A stretch of DNA of 64,000 bases from Glycocaulis sp051859565 (GCF_051859565.1 NZ_JBHYFK010000002.1:248001-312000), one strand, 5' to 3'; shown: positions 36,842-46,102, numbered from the stretch's first letter. Numbers and translations are program-made. Notes: generated by a model from the sequence alone, not told the origin.

Positions 36842-36869
36842 TTGACCTTGCGCCTTGCCGGATTATTGT
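36842..36869 (+). promoter_or_regulatory. Possible promoter of the succinate dehydrogenase operon
   Basis: TTGACC (36842-36847) and TATTGT (36864-36869) are 16 bases apart in the divergent gap before sdhC. The leader would be about 135 bases. This is a consensus match by eye. Confidence 0.35.
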
Positions 36870-37011
36870 CTCGCTCAAACAGGCAAGGGGCGGCCTGAAC
36901 TGGCATGACTGATACCGGGGCCGCCCGGTTAAGGCGCTGTCAAGGAAAGCACCGTCCTTTCCCGTTTACGGATTTTTTCGAAACGGTATTCGAAGGCGGA
37001 AAGCAACGCCC

Positions 37012-37407
37012 ATGGCGACCAGACCTGACCAGCCCCTCTCCCCTCACGTCCAGATATGGCGCTGGCACGCCACCATGGCCTCCTCCATCCTGCACCGCGC
37101 GACCGGCGTTGCGAACTATATCGGTGCGGTGCTGGTCTCGGTCTGGCTGGTGCTTCTGGCCGCAGGGCCGGAAACCTACGCGATCTGGGAAGATCTGAAC
37201 GCCGGGCCGCTGGGCATTCTCATCACGGCGATTTTTGTCGGTTTCACCTTCTCGGTGAGTTTCCACCTCCTCAACGGTATCCGCCACCTCGTCTGGGATG
37301 CGGGGATCGGGTTTGACGCCAAGGGCTCGAACCTGCGCTCTGTTGTGATCATATTTTTTGCCATCGCCTTCACAGCGGGCGCGTGGATCATGGGAGGGCT
37401 GGTGTAA
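37012..37407 (+). CDS. sdhC: Succinate dehydrogenase cytochrome b556 subunit
   Basis: A 131-aa membrane anchor of complex II with three transmembrane segments. The family motif SILHRATGV lies at about 24-32 and contributes to the quinone site. FHLLNGIRHLVWD carries the likely heme-ligating histidine. It overlaps sdhD by one base and heads sdhCDAB. Confidence 0.94.
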   Translation: MATRPDQPLSPHVQIWRWHATMASSILHRATGVANYIGAVLVSVWLVLLAAGPETYAIWEDLNAGPLGILITAIFVGFTFSVSFHLLNGIRHLVWDAGIGFDAKGSNLRSVVIIFFAIAFTAGAWIMGGLV

Positions 37408-37784
37408 TGGGTGATTTCCGTACACCTCTGGCGCGTGTGCGCGGCCTCGGTTCGGCCAAATCCGGCACCGGCCATTTCATCGCCCAGCGTGTCAGCGCCA
37501 TCGCGCTTGTCGTGCTGATGCCGCTGTTTCTGGTGAAGCTCGCGAAGCATGCAGGCGCGGGCTATGTGGAGGCCGCCGCCTGGGTCGGCTCGCCGTTCGG
37601 CGCCATCCTCACCCTGCTGGCCATGACTGCGGCGCTTTATCACATGCGTCTGGGTCTCCAGGTCGTCATCGAGGACTACATCTATCGTCCGGCGACCAAG
37701 GCGATCCTGCTGATCCTCAACACTTTCGTGGCGGCGGGCCTGTGGATCGCAGTTCTTTATTCCGTACTCGCGCTCGCGCGCTAG
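37407..37784 (+). CDS. sdhD: Succinate dehydrogenase membrane anchor subunit
   Basis: A 125-aa hydrophobic protein with three membrane segments. HFIAQRVSAIALV and YHMRLGLQVVIEDY are the usual marks; the histidine in YHMRLG is the expected heme ligand. The ATG overlaps the sdhC stop by one base (TAATG), so an earlier in-frame ATG inside sdhC is rejected. Confidence 0.93.
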   Translation: MGDFRTPLARVRGLGSAKSGTGHFIAQRVSAIALVVLMPLFLVKLAKHAGAGYVEAAAWVGSPFGAILTLLAMTAALYHMRLGLQVVIEDYIYRPATKAILLILNTFVAAGLWIAVLYSVLALAR

Positions 37785-37796
37785 GAGCAGGTTTCG

Positions 37797-39587
37797 ATGT
37801 CTGAATACAAATGGATCGACCACTCGTTTGACGTTGTCGTGGTGGGCGCGGGCGGTTCGGGCCTGCGCGCAGCGCTCGGCGCGGCGCAAGCCGGTCTGAA
37901 GACGGCCTGCATCACCAAAGTCTTCCCCACGCGCTCCCACACGGTTGCAGCGCAGGGCGGCATCTCGGCCAGCCTTGGCAATATGGGCGAGGATGACTGG
38001 CGCTGGCATATGTATGACACCGTCAAGGGGTCGGACTGGCTGGGCGATCAGGACGCGATTGAATATCTATGCCGCGAGGCCCCGGCCGCCGTGTATGAGC
38101 TGGAACACTGGGGCGTGCCGTTCTCGCGCACCGAGGAAGGCAAGATCTATCAGCGCGCTTTTGGTGGCATGACGCGCAATTATGGCGAAGGCCCGGTGCA
38201 GCGCACCTGCGCGGCGGCTGACCGTACCGGCCACGCCATCCTGCACACGCTCTATGGCCAGTCGCTTCGTCACTCGACCGAGTTCTTCATCGAGTATTTC
38301 GCGCTCGATCTCATCATGGATGAGGAGGGCGCCTGCCGGGGCGTCACCGCCTGGAAGCTCGATGACGGCACGCTGCACCGCTTCCGCGCGCAGAAGGTCA
38401 TTCTGGCGACCGGCGGCTATGGCCGGGCCTACTTCTCCGCCACCTCCGCTCACACCTGCACCGGCGATGGCAATGCCATGGTCTTACGCGCTGGTCTGCC
38501 GCTGCAGGACATGGAGTTTGTCCAGTTCCACCCGACCGGGATTTACGGCGCGGGCTGCCTCATCACCGAGGGTGCGCGCGGCGAGGGCGGGTATCTGACG
38601 AACTCCGAAGGCGAGCGCTTCATGGAGCGCTATGCGCCCTCGGCCAAAGACCTTGCCAGCCGCGATGTCGTCTCACGCTCGATGACGATCGAGATCCGTG
38701 AAGGGCGCGGGGTCGGTCCCAACAAGGACCATATCTTCCTGCACCTTGATCACCTTGATCCGAAAGTACTGCACGAGCGCCTGCCGGGCATTTCGGAAAG
38801 CGCGAAAATCTTCGCCGGTGTGGACGTGACGCGCGAGCCGATCCCGGTCCTGCCGACCGTCCACTATAATATGGGCGGCATCCCGACCAATTATCATGGC
38901 GAAGTGCTGACCAAGGTGGGCGGCGATCCGGACCATGTCGTGCCCGGCCTGATGGCCGTCGGCGAGGCGGCGTGTGTGTCGGTCCACGGCGCGAACCGTC
39001 TCGGCTCCAACTCGCTGATTGACCTTGTGGTGTTTGGCCGGGCGGCGGGCCTTCGCTGCGCGGAGACGACGCAGAGCGGTGCCAATCAGGCCGAACTGCC
39101 CAAAGACGCAGGCGATGCGACGCTCGCCCGCCTCGACCGTTTCCGCCACGCCAATGGCGGCACGCCGACGGCCAAGCTGCGCCTCGACATGCAGCGGGCC
39201 ATGCAGGAAAACTGCGCCGTCTTCCGTACCCAGGACGTGCTGGACGAGGGCGTTGAGCGCATCGCGAAAGTGGTCTCCGGTTCTGGCGATATTGCGATCA
39301 AGGACCGCTCCATGGTCTGGAATACCGATCTCGTTGAAGCCCTGGAGTTTGACAATCTCATCGCCCAGGCCGCCGTCACCGTGAACTCGGCAGCGGCGCG
39401 TACCGAGAGCCGGGGCGCGCATGCGCGCGAGGACTTCCCCGACCGCGATGACAAGCAATGGATGAAGCATACGCTTGCCTGGTATGAGGAAAAGACCGGC
39501 AAGGTCACGCTGGGCGACCGTCCGGTGCATGAATACACGCTCTCCAACGACATCGCCTATATCGAGCCCAAGGCCCGGGTCTACTAG
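37797..39587 (+). CDS. sdhA: Succinate dehydrogenase flavoprotein subunit
   Basis: A 596-aa catalytic subunit of complex II that oxidises succinate to fumarate. The FAD site starts VVVVGAGGSGLRAALGA. RSHTVAAQGG carries the histidine that binds FAD covalently. HPTGIYGAGCLITEGARGEGG forms the active site. The length is typical. Spacing to sdhD (12 bases) and sdhB (18 bases) supports one operon. Confidence 0.96.
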   Translation: MSEYKWIDHSFDVVVVGAGGSGLRAALGAAQAGLKTACITKVFPTRSHTVAAQGGISASLGNMGEDDWRWHMYDTVKGSDWLGDQDAIEYLCREAPAAVYELEHWGVPFSRTEEGKIYQRAFGGMTRNYGEGPVQRTCAAADRTGHAILHTLYGQSLRHSTEFFIEYFALDLIMDEEGACRGVTAWKLDDGTLHRFRAQKVILATGGYGRAYFSATSAHTCTGDGNAMVLRAGLPLQDMEFVQFHPTGIYGAGCLITEGARGEGGYLTNSEGERFMERYAPSAKDLASRDVVSRSMTIEIREGRGVGPNKDHIFLHLDHLDPKVLHERLPGISESAKIFAGVDVTREPIPVLPTVHYNMGGIPTNYHGEVLTKVGGDPDHVVPGLMAVGEAACVSVHGANRLGSNSLIDLVVFGRAAGLRCAETTQSGANQAELPKDAGDATLARLDRFRHANGGTPTAKLRLDMQRAMQENCAVFRTQDVLDEGVERIAKVVSGSGDIAIKDRSMVWNTDLVEALEFDNLIAQAAVTVNSAAARTESRGAHAREDFPDRDDKQWMKHTLAWYEEKTGKVTLGDRPVHEYTLSNDIAYIEPKARVY

Positions 39588-39605
39588 ACACAGGACACGA
39601 CTGAC

Positions 39606-40385
39606 ATGGTCCAGCTGACGCTGCCGAAAAACTCGCAAGTCAAAAAAGGCAAGGCCTGGCCGAAGCCGGAGGGCGCGAAGAATACCCGCACCTTCAAGGT
39701 CTACCGCTATGACCCCGATACGGGCGAGAACCCGCGCTGGGACACCTATCAGGTGGACATGGACAAGTGTGGCCCGATGGTGCTGGACGCGCTGTTCTTC
39801 ATCAAGAACGAGATCGATTCCACGCTCGCCTTCCGCCGCTCCTGCCGCGAGGGGATTTGCGGCTCCTGCTCGATGAATATTGGCGGGCGCAACACCATCG
39901 CCTGCACCGCCGCCATCGACGACTACAAGGGCAGCGTCACCATTTCGCCCCTGCCGCACCAGCCGGTCATCAAGGATCTGGTGCCGGACCTGACCAATTT
40001 CTACGCCCAGCTGACCAGCATAAAACCCTATCTGCAGACCGTGACGCCGACCCCGCAGGGCGAATGGCGCCAGTCCATCGATGACCGCGAAAAGCTGGAC
40101 GGGCTTTACGAGTGCATCCTTTGCGCCTCGTGCTCGACGGCCTGCCCGTCCTACTGGTGGAATTCCGACAAGTATCTGGGCCCGGCTGCGCTCCTGCAGG
40201 CTTATCGCTGGATTGCCGACAGCCGCGATGAAGCCACCGGCGAGCGCCTCGATGATCTTGAAGACCCGTTCAAGCTCTATCGCTGCCACACCATCATGAA
40301 CTGCACCAATGTGTGCCCGAAGGGCCTGAACCCCGCCAAAGCCATCGGCCATATCAAGGAATTGCTGGTCGAACGGCAGGGGTAG
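39606..40385 (+). CDS. sdhB: Succinate dehydrogenase iron-sulfur subunit
   Basis: A 259-aa electron-transfer subunit. The [2Fe-2S] ligands are in CREGICGSCSMNIGG with a later Cys (NTIAC). The [4Fe-4S] and [3Fe-4S] ligands are in CILCASCSTACPSYWW and CHTIMNCTNVCPKGLNP. It closes the operon; the repeat cluster begins about 50 bases after its stop. Confidence 0.96.
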   Translation: MVQLTLPKNSQVKKGKAWPKPEGAKNTRTFKVYRYDPDTGENPRWDTYQVDMDKCGPMVLDALFFIKNEIDSTLAFRRSCREGICGSCSMNIGGRNTIACTAAIDDYKGSVTISPLPHQPVIKDLVPDLTNFYAQLTSIKPYLQTVTPTPQGEWRQSIDDREKLDGLYECILCASCSTACPSYWWNSDKYLGPAALLQAYRWIADSRDEATGERLDDLEDPFKLYRCHTIMNCTNVCPKGLNPAKAIGHIKELLVERQG

Positions 40386-40433
40386 TTTTTCCTCCCGGCG
40401 TTTCCACCGTCCCTGCGTTTCACCGGCCCACCC

Positions 40434-40505
40434 TGCGTTTTCCCGACGAAAGTCGGGATCCAGAGGAACCGTTCGACTGGGCACCGGCTTTCGCCGGTGA
40501 AACGC
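40434..40505. repeat. 72-bp two-hairpin element, left copy beside the GIY-YIG gene
   Basis: The element begins TGCGTTTTCCCGACG and ends CGGTGAAACGC. Its hairpins are CCCGAC-GAAA-GTCGGG and CACCGGC-TTTC-GCCGGTG. It is 62/72 identical to the reverse complement of 40950-41021, with the differences concentrated in the middle. It ends 25 bases from the stop side of the GIY-YIG gene. Confidence 0.85.
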
Positions 40506-40530
40506 GTAATAGGGAAACGCAAATAGGGAA

Positions 40531-40830
40531 TTAGAACCAGTCCTGATACAGATCGCGCCATTCAGGATTGGCGGCCTCAATCAGTTCCAGCTTCCAGCGC
40601 CGCTTCCATTCCTTGATTTGCAGCTCACGCTTGATGGCGGCAGCCATCAGATCGTGGAACTCGTACCAGACCAGCAATGTCACGCCATACTTGCGGGTGA
40701 AGACAGACCCGACACCCTCTTTATGGTCCCAGATGCGCTTGATCGGCGTCGAGGTGGAGCCGCAATAGAGCGTGCCGTTGCGCTGGCTGGCGAGGATATA
40801 CACGCAAGGCTGGAACGGCTCTTCACGCAT
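40531..40830 (-). CDS. Small GIY-YIG nuclease-family protein
   Basis: A 99-aa single-domain protein. The GIY-YIG core is recognisable as VYI (10-12) and LYCG (20-23), with R/H-containing helix IKRIWDHKEG after it and FTRKYGVTLLVWYE in the later strands, the usual pattern of short stand-alone members. These are presumed DNA endonucleases, but their targets are unknown. The gene is enclosed by 72-bp palindromic elements: one copy 25 bases beyond its stop, and a half copy plus a full inverted copy upstream of its start. Confidence 0.85.
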   Translation of the reverse strand: MREEPFQPCVYILASQRNGTLYCGSTSTPIKRIWDHKEGVGSVFTRKYGVTLLVWYEFHDLMAAAIKRELQIKEWKRRWKLELIEAANPEWRDLYQDWF

Positions 40831-40874
40831 GATTTCAGCTTAAGCGCGCGCGGTTAGCGTGAAAACCCGCCACA

Positions 40875-40903
40875 GCGTTTTCCCGACGCAAGTCGGGACC
40901 CAG
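40875..40903. repeat. Half copy of the 72-bp two-hairpin element
   Basis: GCGTTTTCCCGACGCAAGTC and the bases to 40903 match the left half of the element, with one change in the loop (GCAA for GAAA). The right half is missing or degraded; a GCGTTTCAC end is found at about 40931-40939. Confidence 0.7.
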
Positions 40904-40949
40904 CCTTTCTCGTATTCCACAGCCCTCTTCGCGTTTCACTCCCCTCTTT

Positions 40950-41021
40950 GCGTTTCACCGGCGAAAGCCGGTGCCTAGGTAGAAGCTTCCGCTGGACCCC
41001 GACTTTCGTCGGGGAAACGCA
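40950..41021. repeat. 72-bp two-hairpin element, right inverted copy
   Basis: It begins GCGTTTCACCGGCG and ends CGGGGAAACGCA. Its reverse complement aligns without gaps to 40434-40505. Both hairpins are perfect, although the loops and centre differ from the left copy. Confidence 0.85.
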
Positions 41022-41094
41022 AAGAGAGGTGAACCCCGGTGGAGAGGGCCAATCCCCCTTCCCCGAATCCTCCCCTCCCGCTACACACCCCTCC

Positions 41095-41676
41095 ATGAAA
41101 TCGATCTGTGTATATTGCGGGGCGAGCCCCGGCGGTGATCCGGCCTATGCCGCGATGGCAAGGGCTGTGGGCTTTCATCTGGCAAGTGAAGGCTACCGGC
41201 TCGTCTATGGCGGCGGGCAGGTGGGCCTGATGGGTGTGCTGGCCGATGCGGCCGTGGATGCCGGCGGGGCTGTTACCGGCGTGATCCCGGACTTTCTCCA
41301 TCACCGCGAGATCGCCCATCCGCGCGTTTCTGACATGCGCGTCGTCACCTCCATGCATGAGCGCAAGCACGTGATGGCAGAGGAATCCGATGCCTTCATC
41401 GCGCTGCCGGGCGGTATTGGCACGATGGAAGAGCTGTTCGAGATATGGACATGGAGCGCGCTGGGCCGTCACACAAAGCCGGTCGGGCTTATCAATGTGA
41501 ACGGCTATTATGACGGGCTCTTGGCGTTTCTGGACCGGATGCAGGGCGATGGCTTCGTGCAGGCGCGCCATCGTGACATGCTGTTTTCAGGCGGTGATAT
41601 TGCCGATCTGCTCGCCCGCATGGGCGATTATGACCATCCCGGCATGATACCTTCGCTTGAACGCGCGCGCATGTAG
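41095..41676 (+). CDS. LOG-family nucleoside 5'-monophosphate phosphoribohydrolase (TIGR00730)
   Basis: A 193-aa Rossmann-like protein with the family marks YGGGQVGLMG and PGGIGTMEELFEIWTW (PGGxGTxxE). Members cleave the base from AMP or cytokinin ribotides; bacterial roles are mostly nucleotide salvage or toxin-like. The ATG at 41095 is chosen because the frame upstream runs through the palindromic repeat. No clear ribosome site is visible. Confidence 0.88.
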   Translation: MKSICVYCGASPGGDPAYAAMARAVGFHLASEGYRLVYGGGQVGLMGVLADAAVDAGGAVTGVIPDFLHHREIAHPRVSDMRVVTSMHERKHVMAEESDAFIALPGGIGTMEELFEIWTWSALGRHTKPVGLINVNGYYDGLLAFLDRMQGDGFVQARHRDMLFSGGDIADLLARMGDYDHPGMIPSLERARM

Positions 41677-41693
41677 GGTGTATCGCCAGTCCC

Positions 41694-42767
41694 ATGCGCT
41701 TGCCCGACCAGAAACTCGAACAGATTCTCGACCGCTTCGACCAGATCGAGGCGCGCCTCGGCGCGGCCGCCGATGGCGAGGAGATCGTCAAGCTGTCGCG
41801 CGAGCATTCCGAGCTTAAAGAGATCACCGAAAAGGCGCGTGAGCTCAAAGCCGCGCGCGCCGGGCTTGCCGAGGCCGAGGCAATCATCGCAGAGGGCGGT
41901 GACAAGGATATGGCCGAGCTCGCCCAGGAAGAGCGCGCGGAGCTGAAAGAGCGCATCCCGCAAATCGAGCGCGAGCTGCAGCTTCTCCTCCTGCCCAAAG
42001 ACAAGGATGACGAGGCCAATGTGATCCTCGAAATCCGCGCCGGTACGGGCGGGGATGAGGCGGCGCTGTTTGCCGGTGATCTCTTCTCCATGTACCAGCG
42101 CCACGCCTCCAAGCAGGGCTGGAAGGTGGAGGTATTGTCGGCCAGCGATAGCGAGGTTGGCGGCTACAAGGAAATCATCGCCTCACTCAATGGCAAGGGC
42201 GTGTTCGGCAAGCTGAAATTTGAATCCGGCGTCCACCGCGTGCAGCGCGTACCGGCGACTGAAGCCGGCGGGCGCATCCATACATCAGCCGCGACCGTCG
42301 CCGTGCTGCCCGAACCGGAAGATGTCGATATCCAGATACGCGATGAGGATATCCGCATTGATACGATGCGGGCCTCCGGCGCAGGCGGTCAGCACGTCAA
42401 CAAGACGGACTCGGCCGTGCGCATGACGCACCTGCCCACCGGCATCGTGGTGATCAGCCAGGAAAAATCCCAGCACCAGAACCGCGCCATCGCCATGCAG
42501 GTGATGAAGACGCGGCTCTATGAAAAAGAGCGCGCCGAGAAGGACGCCGCCCGCGCGGCCGAGCGGAAGGGCCAGGTCGGCTCCGGCGACCGCTCAGAAC
42601 GCATCCGCACCTATAACTATCCGCAAGGGCGCGTCACCGATCACCGCATCAATCTGACGCTCTACAAGCTGCCCGAGATCGTGTCTGGCGAGGCGCTGGG
42701 CGAGGTGATCGATGCGCTGCTCGCCGAGGATCAGGCCGCCCGCCTCGCCGCCATGGATGAGGGGTAG
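41694..42767 (+). CDS. prfA: Peptide chain release factor 1
   Basis: A 357-aa factor that ends translation at UAA and UAG. The codon-reading PAT motif is at residues 187-189 and the catalytic GGQ at 231-233 (in SGAGGQHVNKTDSAV). The length is typical. The prmC gene, whose product methylates this GGQ glutamine, follows after 3 bases. Confidence 0.97.
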   Translation: MRLPDQKLEQILDRFDQIEARLGAAADGEEIVKLSREHSELKEITEKARELKAARAGLAEAEAIIAEGGDKDMAELAQEERAELKERIPQIERELQLLLLPKDKDDEANVILEIRAGTGGDEAALFAGDLFSMYQRHASKQGWKVEVLSASDSEVGGYKEIIASLNGKGVFGKLKFESGVHRVQRVPATEAGGRIHTSAATVAVLPEPEDVDIQIRDEDIRIDTMRASGAGGQHVNKTDSAVRMTHLPTGIVVISQEKSQHQNRAIAMQVMKTRLYEKERAEKDAARAAERKGQVGSGDRSERIRTYNYPQGRVTDHRINLTLYKLPEIVSGEALGEVIDALLAEDQAARLAAMDEG

Positions 42768-42770
42768 GGG

Positions 42771-43817
42771 TTGGCTTCCGCTGGTTCAGACGAGCCGGAT
42801 GATGATAACGAGCCGGGGAAAGTCCGGGTCGAAGTGGTCGATGTCGAGGGGGGCGGTCAGGTCCTGATCGCCGTGCGGCGAGATGGCTCCCCGATTGACC
42901 CAATGGACCTCGTTGCAAAGATCGAAGGCGCCGAACCGACGGCTTATGCGGCATTGGCGGCGCAATGGCATGACCTGTCGATAGGCCAGCTTCGCCGGGC
43001 GCTGACTGCCTGGCTGCGCGAGGCGGGTATCGAAGACGCCGAACACGACTCTCGCCGCATTCTCGAAACGGTGCTGAAGCCCTACCAGCTCAACGCGGTT
43101 CTGGATGCGTCGACGCCTGCGGCATGGTCAATCCCGAGTGAGGTGGCTGAAATGGCCGTCCGCCGCGCAGCCCGCGAACCCCTGTCCCAGATCATCGGCT
43201 CGGTGGGCTTCTGGACGCTGGACCTCATCGTCACCCGCGATGTGCTCACCCCGCGCCCCGACACCGAAACGCTGGTGCGCGCCGCGCTGGGACGAATCAC
43301 GGACCGCAGCGCGCCGTTGAAAATTCTCGATATAGCGACAGGATCGGGCGCCATTGCGCTGGCGCTTCTGTCTGAACTGCCGAACGCTCATGCCGTCGCG
43401 ACGGACATCTCGCCCGCGGCACTGGAGATCGCAAAGGCCAATGCCGCACGCAATCAGCTCTCGGGGCGGGTCCGCTTTCTCGAGACGGGCTGGGCCGATG
43501 GCGTGGAGGGCCGGTTTGATCTTCTGGTCTCCAACCCGCCCTATATTGCGCCGGAGGTGATTGCCACGCTGGAGCCGGAAGTGCGTGATTTTGAACCGCT
43601 TCTGGCGCTGGATGGCGGGCAGGGCGGGCTGGCGCCCTATCCGCATCTTCTCAATGAGGCGCGCCGCCTGCTCAATCCCGGCGGCCACGCCCTTTTCGAG
43701 ATCGGCCATGACCAGGGCGCGCCGGTGCTGGAACTGGCGCGTGCAGCGGGTTTTGGAAGCGCCCGTATACTTGCCGACCTGGCCGGACATGACCGGGTAC
43801 TGGCTGTGCATAACTGA
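42771..43817 (+). CDS. prmC: Release factor glutamine methyltransferase with N-terminal extension
   Basis: A 348-aa methyltransferase that modifies the GGQ glutamine of release factors. The SAM site is ILDIATGSGAIALAL and the catalytic NPPY is in LLVSNPPYIAPEV. The usual N-terminal helical domain starts around LSIGQLRRALTAWLREAGI (about residue 68). The 67 residues before it, acidic then beta-like (KVRVEVVDVEGGGQVLIAV), are not part of normal PrmC. The start used here is TTG, 3 bases after prfA; no closer in-frame ATG with a ribosome site was found, so the true start is uncertain. Confidence 0.9.
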   Translation: MASAGSDEPDDDNEPGKVRVEVVDVEGGGQVLIAVRRDGSPIDPMDLVAKIEGAEPTAYAALAAQWHDLSIGQLRRALTAWLREAGIEDAEHDSRRILETVLKPYQLNAVLDASTPAAWSIPSEVAEMAVRRAAREPLSQIIGSVGFWTLDLIVTRDVLTPRPDTETLVRAALGRITDRSAPLKILDIATGSGAIALALLSELPNAHAVATDISPAALEIAKANAARNQLSGRVRFLETGWADGVEGRFDLLVSNPPYIAPEVIATLEPEVRDFEPLLALDGGQGGLAPYPHLLNEARRLLNPGGHALFEIGHDQGAPVLELARAAGFGSARILADLAGHDRVLAVHN

Positions 43818-44066
43818 AAAAGATTTGGAAATGACGTGCAGATGAGTCTAGGTTGGCGTTGATACAGCGATTGTGGCGCGCCGGGACGGGGCTGTTACAA
43901 CTGAAAAGTGGCATGCGCCTGACGCTGTAATACCGGCTCTCATCTTGCAGAGACATGTTGCACCACTAACAAGGTGCGTCATGACTTGGCGCAACGCGAC
44001 CCCCGGCACGGGCCCGCAGGATAAAGCCATAACAGACAGGTATTCCGGCAAGATGACGGTCACCAG

Positions 44067-44774
44067 ATGAGGACCCAGCACGACATGAAGCGTCAACGCG
44101 GCCGCGGGCGTAAGCCCAGTCATAATCAGGGCAATCGCAATTTTGAAAGCAATGGGCCGGACGTGAAAATCCGGGGCAATGCTGCCCATATTTACGAAAA
44201 ATATCTTCAGCTCGCGCGCGATGCTTCCTCCTCCGGCGACCGGATCATGGCGGAAAACTATTACCAGCACGCCGAGCACTATCTGCGCATTCTGCAGGTC
44301 ATCCAGCCGCGCCGCGAAGAGCGCGACAATAACAATGATGACAATGATGATGACGGTGATGATGGCGACAGCCGCAACACGCATCAGTCGCGCAGCAATG
44401 GCGGCGATAGCGATAATGGCGACCGCCAGGACGGCCAGAACAATCAGCGCCAGCAGGGCAATGGGCAAGGCGGCGAACGCCAGCCGCGTGGCCGCCGCCC
44501 CAGCCGCCGCAATGAGAATGCCGGTCAGCAGGGCGCCTCTGACGGTGACAGCCGCAAGGGCGCAGACAATGGCGATGCCCAGAGCGATCCGCTGCGCATG
44601 GTTGATCCGGGCACGGCCGAGCAGACGCCGGTGATTTCCGGCGGTGACGACCAGCCCGGCGACGAGGCTCCGCGCCCGGCCCGCACACGGCGTCCGCGCC
44701 GTTCACGCGCCGATGCCGAAGCCGAAGCGGCGCTGAAATCGGCCTCTGACGGTGATGGCGAGGCGGCTGCCTGA
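44067..44774 (+). CDS. DUF4167-domain protein
   Basis: A 235-aa protein typical of alphaproteobacteria. The conserved domain covers about residues 7-85 (RGRGRKPSHNQGNRNFESNGPDVKIRG, with the usual AENYYQHAEHYLRI helix after it). The rest is disordered, rich in Asn, Asp, Arg and Gln, and ends in a basic-acidic tail. RNA or nucleoid binding is suspected from the RG-rich start, not proven. A second ATG at 44085 with GAGGA upstream could be the real start. Confidence 0.85.
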   Translation: MRTQHDMKRQRGRGRKPSHNQGNRNFESNGPDVKIRGNAAHIYEKYLQLARDASSSGDRIMAENYYQHAEHYLRILQVIQPRREERDNNNDDNDDDGDDGDSRNTHQSRSNGGDSDNGDRQDGQNNQRQQGNGQGGERQPRGRRPSRRNENAGQQGASDGDSRKGADNGDAQSDPLRMVDPGTAEQTPVISGGDDQPGDEAPRPARTRRPRRSRADAEAEAALKSASDGDGEAAA

Positions 44775-44855
44775 TCTGGATGCCTGACGCCTGCTCCGCC
44801 TTCACCTCGTCACATCGCTCCTATATGTTGGAGCGAGGCGCGAAGGAGCAGGTTC

Positions 44856-45995
44856 ATGGCGGTCGAGGATCACACCAAGGTCAGGCCCTGGCGGGCGATT
44901 GACCGGCGCGTCTCGCGCAAAATCCGTGTCGGGTCTGTCGAGGTGGGCGGGGATGCCCCCATCTCCGTCCAGTCCATGACCAACACGCCCACCAGCGACG
45001 CGCGCGCGACGATCAACCAGATACGCGGGCTGGAAGAGGCGGGCGCGGACATTGTGCGCGTCTCCTGCCCGGATGAAGACTCAACGGCGGCCTTCCGCAC
45101 GATTGCGCGCGAGGCAAAAGTGCCGCTCGTCGCCGACATCCATTTCCACTACAAGCGCGGCATCGAGGCAGCAGAGGCGGGCGCGGCGTGCCTGCGCATC
45201 AATCCGGGCAATATCGGCTCCATGGCGCGCGTGAAGGACGTGGTTTCCGCTGCGCGGAATAATGGCTGCTCCATCCGCATCGGGGTCAATGCCGGGTCGC
45301 TGGAGCGCGAGCTGCTGGAGAAATATGGCGAGCCCTGCCCCGACGCGATGGTGGAAAGCGCCCTCAACCACGCCCGCATTCTCGATGATCTGGGCTTTCA
45401 CGAATACAAGATCTCGGTGAAGGCGTCTGATTTGTTCCTCACCGTCGCTGCCTATCAGATGCTGGCTGAAGCCACCGACGCGCCCCTGCACCTTGGCGTG
45501 ACAGAGGCCGGCGGGCTTCGCTCCGGCACGATCAAATCGGCCATCGGCATGGGCTCGCTCCTCTGGGCGGGGATTGGCGACACGATCCGGGTTTCGCTCT
45601 CGGCTGAGCCGGTGGAGGAAATCCGCGCAGGCTTTGACATGCTGAAAGCCCTCGGCCTGCGCACGCGCGGGGTGAACATCATCGCCTGCCCGTCCTGTGC
45701 GCGGCAGGGCTTTGACGTGATCCGCACGGTGGAGGCGCTCGAAGCGCGGCTGGCCCACATCTCCGAGCCGATCTCGCTCTCCATCATTGGCTGCGTGGTC
45801 AACGGCCCCGGCGAGGCGGCCTATACCGATCTGGGCTTCACCGGCGGCGGCAAGGGCGCGGGCATGCTCTATTTTGCCGGCCAGCAGACCGAGAAAGTCT
45901 CCAACGAAACGATGATCGAACGCATCGTCGCTGCGGTGGAAGACAAGGCCGCGAAAATGCGCGCCGCACGCGAGGCGCTGGCGGCGGCGGAGTAG
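44856..45995 (+). CDS. ispG: 4-hydroxy-3-methylbut-2-enyl diphosphate synthase
   Basis: A 379-aa [4Fe-4S] enzyme of the MEP isoprenoid pathway that reduces MEcPP to HMBPP. The barrel part starts VEVGGDAPISVQSMTNTPTSD. The cluster cysteines are in ACPSCARQGFD and GCVVNGPGEA. The single-barrel length is the bacterial form. A clear GAAGGAG site precedes the ATG. Expression is probably constitutive; no partner is adjacent. Confidence 0.95.
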   Translation: MAVEDHTKVRPWRAIDRRVSRKIRVGSVEVGGDAPISVQSMTNTPTSDARATINQIRGLEEAGADIVRVSCPDEDSTAAFRTIAREAKVPLVADIHFHYKRGIEAAEAGAACLRINPGNIGSMARVKDVVSAARNNGCSIRIGVNAGSLERELLEKYGEPCPDAMVESALNHARILDDLGFHEYKISVKASDLFLTVAAYQMLAEATDAPLHLGVTEAGGLRSGTIKSAIGMGSLLWAGIGDTIRVSLSAEPVEEIRAGFDMLKALGLRTRGVNIIACPSCARQGFDVIRTVEALEARLAHISEPISLSIIGCVVNGPGEAAYTDLGFTGGGKGAGMLYFAGQQTEKVSNETMIERIVAAVEDKAAKMRAAREALAAAE

Positions 45996-46102
45996 GGTTC
46001 CTTCCAGACCGGCAAAACTATCGAAACCCGCACAATACCGGGGACCCCGGTTGATAGGCCGAAGGCGAAACTGGCAGATTATTCAGGAAGCCAACATTTC
46101 CG

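Noticed and set aside
38673..40580. A 635-codon open frame opposite sdhA and sdhB
   Set aside because: It is a shadow of two clear genes, with no recognisable domain or ribosome site.
43873..44070. A 65-codon frame from GTG whose stop overlaps the DUF4167 start
   Set aside because: The ATGA overlap is suggestive, but the protein has no recognisable pattern, there is no ribosome site, and DUF4167 may start at 44085 instead.
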